Source: Cavenderia fasciculata
Taxonomy: Eukaryota > Evosea > Eumycetozoa > Acytosteliales > Cavenderiaceae
Reading direction: 5' to 3'
Assembly: GCF_000203815.1 (NCBI RefSeq)
Contig: NW_004457624.1
Span: 3,344,801 to 3,408,800 of the forward strand
Length of the DNA: 64,000 bases
The first letter of the stretch is position 1. Each line of letters begins with the position of its first letter. The translations under genes were made by a program, and so were the position numbers. A model generated the notes under the pieces. That model saw nothing but the letters and a program-made list of their open reading frames with translations, ran no database searches and was not told the DNA's origin. Positions 59,022 to 64,000 of the stretch are shown here, in pieces.

Positions 59022-59490
59022 TGGATCGTGTGGACCGTGACGAATTCAATCCAAAGAGTTTAATCTAGAAAAGAAGAGTAAGAATCGATAGTTGTTTCTA
59101 GAGTTTATAATCGTGTTGTCTATTCATTCATTGCTCTTTTTAAAAAAATACACACCATCTAGCATAACATAATTGACAATTTGATTCCAAATCCCATTTC
59201 TTATTCATGATTGATAACAAATACAACCCACTGTTTTGGAACAAATGAATGATCATTTCTCTAGAGGTTGTCTACCATAGGGTGAGTTTGTTGTTGTTTT
59301 CTTTACAAGACATTATTGTTGTTAGTAGTCTTGTTCATATTAGTGATCTAATTTTCTATCGTTAAAACGCATACGCAATGAATGAAATGGATATGACCAA
59401 TTGTTGTTCACTCTTTTACAAACCAGTCAAACATGTTGCAAGAAATGAGAGGATTACTTTAACCAATCCAAAAGAGAAATCTTTACTTTT
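59022..59490. repeat. Segmental duplication, copy B
   Basis: Contiguous counterpart of copy A. Shared segments include GACGAATTCAATCCAAA, ATTTGATTCCAAATCCC and GTCAAACATGTTGCAAGAAA. It has a short unique middle and no inserted dispersed repeat. No gene is seen. Confidence 0.75.
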
Positions 59491-60630
59491 GATCGGTCAA
59501 AAGCATTCACCGATTAGTTCAAGTCTTTTTGACCACCATCATTATAAATAAAATGTACAATAACTAACTAATTTAAAAGATATATAGTTTGGTTGAACAT
59601 TGGCAGTAATTGAAGTATTTGTGAGAATTTGATCATCGACAAATGAAGATGATATCTTGCTTGAAAGACTAGAGATTTCTCTGTTGCTGGTAAACAATAT
59701 GTATCTTTGATAACAAAACATCGATTTTTGATTGAAGGTATTAGAATAAAACAAGAGATATCTGGATTGAAATAAGTCAGTCCCATCTTCTTTTTGGACA
59801 CTTGAGTTACAAATCAATCCACTTGATCCAAACTATGAAAAGATCAAGAGACACATTTGTCAATTTATATGGCAAGCTTCCTCACCTATTATGTGAGAAA
59901 GGTCACCGATTCATCTAACCAACCAGAACATGTGAACCAATGTTGTAATCATTTTTTACACAGAGGTTGACGAATCTGGTCACAAAGCATTCATCGTATA
60001 GGTACGAGACATGGAAAAAGAGGATGTCTTGATGCTACGTCCAAATACATCTCTTTTCCGTCCCCGCTCTGGTCTCATCAATCAAAACCCAAAGCTTTCA
60101 GCAATCAATAGACTGTTCAAGAGTGCAATCACCGATACGGGGCTAATGACCACTTGATAGTCTAATTGACTTGGAGGAAACCCAATCTTAAGCAACAATA
60201 GAGTGTCGAGATGGTACTTTACCTTTTTGTTCAGTTTGTAGCACTTGGCCTGTCTATATGGAGTGACTCCACCTCACGTCTCTACCTCGTGGAAATGGAT
60301 GATCAAGAAATGTCTCAAAAGATTATCAATAAATTATTAAATTAAAAACTAAACAATGAATATATAAATTGAATAACTAATCAATTCAGACTATCATGAT
60401 AAATCGTGATAATGATCCAGTAAAAGATTCAAATAAAAAAACAGCATTATTATTTTGAGAGTCACTTTTGCTTTACATTTTAAATGTTCCAGCTCTACTT
60501 GAGTATAAATTAAGGAGAGAAAAGGATACGACACCCTCTATACATTGACTACAGTCATATTGGATCTTGTGACTGATCGCTGTTTCCAACTGCCCAGTAG
60601 AGAATGAAGGTATTGATTCAACCAGTTACT
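59491..60630. other. Degenerate coding-like region
   Basis: Several short, interrupted frames and no intact gene. A plus-strand stretch near 60022-60160 reads KEDVLMLRPNTSLFRPRSGL with INQNPKLSAINRLFKSAI before stops, and a later stretch (60250-60325) has LACLYGVTPPHVSTSWKWM. Their origin (retroelement or cellular gene) cannot be decided here. Confidence 0.35.
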
Positions 60631-61198
60631 CTAGTTGGTCTGCTGTGGCTCGAGTTGGATCCTTTTCGACAATTTCTTTGAGGTTGGCCACCATTTGTTA
60701 TTAAATATTCGGCACTCTTGAAAACTTGTTGGGTTTGATAGAGTGATGTAGGTCACTGGCAGTTCGCAACCACAAATTTTGAATGTGAATATTACAATAA
60801 TATCATCACTGTTGGACTCGTCCAAGTCTTTGAGTTGGCCTTGGTCAAAGTCTACGTTTGGATTCACAAGAAGGAAGGCATCCGATATTGCCTTGATGGT
60901 GGTTTGTCTTGCCGTCATTTTTAAGCATCGCGACACTTAAAATCCTGGAATGGAAACTCTTCAAGGCGATACTCTTGAGTGTGGTCTGTAACACCACATG
61001 TACAAGGAAGAGTGATGTGTGACTTTGAAGTAAAGTGTCTAGAGAGACCGACCAGCGATTGGTTGATTTTGGTTTGGATGACGATCTTGTTTCAAACAAG
61101 TTGTTTGGGACGGTGTGACGAAAGCAACCGAGATATCTTTGTATGGTTGTACAAACCTGTTGGTAGCCATTCTCCGAGTGCTTGCTATTGTTGGACAA
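60631..61198 (-). pseudogene. Remnant with two overlapping minus-strand frames
   Basis: Frame 61198-60845 and frame 60936-60631 overlap in different phases. The latter reads AISDAFLLVNPNVDFDQGQL with IVIFTFKICGCELPVTYITL, which looks like a real folded-domain sequence but is not a family I recognise. The frameshift between the two suggests a decayed gene. Confidence 0.35.
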
Positions 61199-61337
61199 TG
61201 TTTGTGGAATTGTGGTAATAGAAAAATAAAATAAAATAAAATAAAAAAAATAAATTTTAATTATTGGTTAATAAAAAAGAATGAGGAGATTATAATTATG
61301 ATTATTATTTAGGGTAAAAAAAAAAAATACAATACCT

Positions 61338-61590
61338 ATCGAAGAGGATTCGGACTGGTTGAACAAATGAAAAGAATTTAAATTGTTTGGTAACCTTTTC
61401 ATTAAAGCAAGGAAAAGTAATCATCGTTTGGTATGACATTTTATCCATTATCTCGTTGATGATGTTTTGGAGTTGATCTTTTTGTTTAATATTTAACTCC
61501 TCTGTATACATGGAATATAATTCAAAGAGGAAATCAATCGCTCTTTTGCACATACCTGATGCGCCTTGATAGAATGATGGTTTTTGTAAT
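61338..61590 (-). pseudogene. Orphan exon-like fragment
   Basis: Bounded by a good acceptor (TATATAG) at its 5' end and a GTATTG donor at its 3' end, this 83-codon stretch is open without a stop (SFYQGASGMCKRAIDFLFEL, then LNIKQKDQLQNIINEIMDKM). No upstream or downstream partner exon is evident. It is a helical protein segment of unknown family. Confidence 0.4.
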
Positions 61591-62200
61591 GCACTATATA
61601 TATGAAAAAGGTAAAAGAAAGAAACATTAATATAACGACGAAAAGGGGGAATAATTAAATTAACAACTCATTCTTCTTCTTCCTCTTTTTTTTTTAAATA
61701 ATTAAATATTATTGATTGTTATTACTATTTGTTTGTTTAAAAAAAAAATATGATGATGAAATGAAAAAATAAATATTCAAATGATAAAATACTCTTGTCC
61801 TCTACTCTAATCAATTTATTAATAATAAAAAAATAAATTGTCGTGGGGGAGAAACTATATAGCAAATATATATTGTCCAAAATAATATTTGCTTGCTAGA
61901 TCATTGTATTCTCCCCCACGACATATTAGAACCAACAACAAATTAGTTGGTCAATTAATAAAATAGAAAAACACAAAACATCTAACCAAAAAAGAGTAGA
62001 GATGAACAACTAATACAAAAATGATCTCAAGCAAATATTAATTGGGACAAATATTTTTTATAAATACTATAGTAACCATTAAGATCATTATCATTGATCA
62101 ATCTCTCTCTCTCTTTACAGTATGGTTGTGCGTGCGAGTGTGGATGTGTATAGATCACAATAGTGTATACATACAATTTGATGGTAATAACACGATTAAA
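61591..62200. other. Intergenic region holding a nested GC-rich hairpin
   Basis: AT-rich DNA, except for a 15-bp perfect inverted repeat (61839-61853 and 61909-61923) that encloses a second, 9-bp one (61861-61869 and 61885-61893). There is no gene or tRNA-like element. Confidence 0.6.
61839..61923. ncRNA. Candidate structured RNA or MITE-like hairpin (85 nt)
   Basis: Outer arms TGTCGTGGGGGAGAA and TTCTCCCCCACGACA pair perfectly. Inner arms AGCAAATAT and ATATTTGCT also pair, with internal loops of 7 and 15 nt. The C-run/G-run arms stand out in a very AT-rich background. Strand and transcription are unknown. I see no dictyostelid class I RNA signature. Confidence 0.4.
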
Positions 62201-62470
62201 GAATAACATCCTAGGACTCATTGACGCCAGTCTGCCACCTCTACACTATAGAGTCTTGAGTATCTCAAAATTTAGCTATCTATTTGATTACATTGCAGGT
62301 ACACAAAGTGTTAATAAATGTAATATATATTATATAGACTATAATGTTTTCTTTTGTTTTTATTGTATATATACCTTCTTGTATATGGTTTTAACACCAC
62401 GTTTAAAATTGCCTCAGGTCATTTGTAAGTGCAGCCACGTGGCTTTTCTATCATAGCGGAAGAACCCTCG
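62180..62470 (+). pseudogene. Possible two-exon gene remnant
   Basis: A frame with ILGLIDASLPPLHYRVLSIS and FSYLFDYIAG ends at a good donor (GCAGGTAC). Beyond 62405 a second open stretch reads SFVSAATWLFYHSGRTLGVV and then a stop. They could be exons of one membrane protein, but no start or further exons are seen. Confidence 0.3.
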
Positions 62471-62776
62471 GGGTTGTATTGGTTGTGACTATAATGTTAA
62501 AGTAAACTCGAAGGATGATATCTTGGCAATTGCGGTGGTGAATGTTGAATAAACAATGATGATCGAAAGATGTGGGGTCAAAATTAAAAAAAAAAAAAAC
62601 TAAAAAAAGAAAAGAAAAGAATTGTAAAAAGACCTGGTGATTGCATCAGTCCGATGTTAATATATTCAGTATCCTTCTGATAAATGTGGTTGCCATTATT
62701 ATTTCATTTGGAATAAGTTACGAGGTATTGCAGGTGGTGGTTTGGTCCCAAAAAAACAAATCTTTTTGGAATTTTT
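62471..62776. other. Spacer, no gene seen
   Basis: AT-rich DNA with an A-run near 62587-62600. Nothing is recognised before the dispersed repeat pair. Confidence 0.35.
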
Positions 62777-63050
62777 TAGTGATCCAGTTTTGTTGGAAAC
62801 CAACCAAACCTAGTTCATTCGATAGCCAACGCCGTCGAGTTGAACCAGAATACAACAAAAAGATTTGAAAGTATCGGAAACACGGCAAAAAAGTGTGGAC
62901 CTGACGAGCAGGCAAAAAAAAAAAAAAAACTGGATCGGATTTTTTAAAATCAATATTTTAGTGATCCAGTTTTGTTGGAAACCAATCAAACCTAGTCCAT
63001 TCGATAGCCAACGACGAGTAGAACCAGAATACAACAAAATGATTTGAATG
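62777..63050. repeat. Two tandem copies of a dispersed repeat
   Basis: Copies at about 62778-62870 and 62957-63050 share AGTGATCCAGTTTTGTTGG, CGATAGCCAACG and AACCAGAATACAACAAAA. A third, shorter copy is at 57968-58027. The second copy abuts the LTR at 63054. Confidence 0.8.
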
Positions 63051-63053
63051 TAT

Positions 63054-63614
63054 TGTAATGAGAATGGACCTTTTTACAAAATCCCAATTCTCACGCACCT
63101 ACAAACAAGCAACAGCTCTCATCATTCATTATTATTACATTTTATATAACACTATACAATCTATAAGACTAACCATAGTTTATATAAGGTAACTAAATAA
63201 TAAAGATTATTACATTTTATATAACACTATACAATCTATAAGACTAACCATAGTTTATATAAGATCTTGATTATTACTATCCTATTACTATCTATATCGT
63301 AGTATAAGAAGGAATGAAGGAAGGCGTGGTACGCTGCATGCCTTTGGTGTCACTGCGAGAGTGTCAGAGAACAAGGTTCACCCTGCATTCCGAAAATACA
63401 TAAAATATGAAAAACACAAATAAATAGAAGTCGCGACGAGCTTGGTGGATCATTCTTGTTTCCCCAATTCGTGTAGCTAGTTATAATTGTATATCTATCG
63501 TGTAGAGTCTTGTTCAGTCTAGTTTATTGTATCTTGTCAGTTATCTAGTTATCTTGTTTATCATCATTGTCATTATTAGCAGTAGATATTATATACACCA
63601 TACACAATATTACA
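63054..63614 (+). mobile_element. 5' LTR of a Ty3/gypsy-type retrotransposon
   Basis: 561 bp bounded by TGTAAT and ATTACA, a 6-bp terminal inverted repeat with the usual TG..CA ends. It is followed one base later by a TGGTAGC primer-binding-site candidate and then a gag frame. Inside lies a direct repeat of about 57 bp (from 63131 and 63208, 77 bp apart). The 3' LTR and target duplication lie outside the window. Confidence 0.75.
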
Positions 63615-63615
63615 T

Positions 63616-63629
63616 TGGTAGCTTTTGTC
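63616..63629 (+). promoter_or_regulatory. Candidate primer-binding site
   Basis: TGGTAGC immediately after the LTR end is the form used by many LTR elements to pair with the 3' end of an initiator-Met or similar tRNA. Only the first 7 bases are convincing. Confidence 0.45.
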
Positions 63630-63704
63630 TATCGGTCAATTGCTCGTTCATTCATCACATCATCGTTTCCTTTTTATATATAGTTGTTTATTGTTGTCAT
63701 TGTC

Positions 63705-64000
63705 ATGTCAGGTTTCTCAGCAGAACAGAAAGAGTCACTCCAAAAGGAGTTTGTTGCACTACAGTCGGTCATGAGTGCAACACAACAAGCTAAGTTCGAT
63801 GAGCTACACGCTGTTATTAACCGTCTCGTTGCCCAAGCCTCAGCACCTTCACCGGTTATAGCACCAGCGCCTGTTCCTGGTAAGCGTCTCAAATTAGGTG
63901 CTCCTCCTCCGTTCAACGGTGATGCCTCTTCCATGCGCCAATGGATCGCTGCCGTCGAAAACCAGTTCAACTATTACAAAACGCCGAACGACGAGAGGAT
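63705..64000 (+). CDS. Gag protein of the retrotransposon (N-terminal part, cut by window edge)
   Basis: The first 98 residues are visible. They comprise a helical N-terminus (QKESLQKEFVALQSVMS), a Pro/Ala linker, then APPPFNGDASSMRQWIAAVE with NQFNYYKTPNDER, the typical start of the Ty3/gypsy retrotransposon gag capsid-like domain (F-x-G-D ... W-[IL] ... F ... DE-R). Codon use is GC-richer than the surroundings. Relation to known dictyostelid elements (Skipper, DGLT-A) is likely but not shown. Confidence 0.82.
   Translation, partial: MSGFSAEQKESLQKEFVALQSVMSATQQAKFDELHAVINRLVAQASAPSPVIAPAPVPGKRLKLGAPPPFNGDASSMRQWIAAVENQFNYYKTPNDER

Noticed and set aside
1-64000. CRISPR array, prokaryotic operon or ribosomal RNA gene
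   Set aside because: Repeats present are microsatellites, tandem protein-coding repeats or tRNA fragments. There are no regularly spaced repeats with unique spacers and no rRNA sequence.

Overview
The window is nuclear DNA of a dictyostelid social amoeba. The evidence is AT-rich intergenic DNA, short AT-rich GT..AG introns, poly-Gln, poly-Asn and poly-Thr tracts, and protein families typical of the group: F-box/leucine-rich-repeat and ankyrin proteins, PIR121, PEN-2 and ARPC3. Base composition is uneven, with GC-rich cores in long exons and very AT-rich ends, which suggests a group other than D. discoideum. The species cannot be fixed from the sequence alone.

Positions 1-12000 carry znhit2 (minus), an LRR/FNIP-like gene, wdr48, and an F-box/LRR gene. 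Positions 12250-13400 hold an intact tRNA-Gly(GCC) with decayed partial copies beside it and a broken ankyrin gene. Positions 13600-31300 are gene-dense: a GT-A-like glycosyltransferase, an unknown protein, an ankyrin protein, bud13, a small SrfA-induced-type gene, a large ankyrin gene, prpf6, a 1-Cys peroxiredoxin, an unknown protein and a PPR protein. Positions 32000-55600 carry arcC (ARPC3), carnmt1, a frameshifted PD-(D/E)XK-like gene, a CARMIL-type LRR gene, psenen (PEN-2), med18, leng1, pirA (PIR121/CYFIP), an F-box/LRR gene and a zinc-ribbon gene.

From about 55600 to 64000 the character changes to accessory, repeat-rich DNA. It holds a tRNA-Ile(UAU) with an intron surrounded by partial copies, a segmental duplication around a cytochrome b5 gene whose 3' end is mirrored in a 93-bp inverted repeat, dispersed repeats, gene remnants, an isolated nested GC-rich hairpin, and the 5' end (LTR, primer-binding site, start of gag) of a Ty3/gypsy-type retrotransposon that runs off the right edge.

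Two themes link the genes. RNA processing and RNP assembly is represented by bud13, prpf6, leng1 and znhit2. The SCAR/WAVE-Arp2/3 actin pathway is represented by pirA, arcC and the CARMIL-type gene. Most splice sites were placed by hand from GT..AG signals and reading-frame continuity and agree with family alignments recalled from general knowledge; no database search was run.
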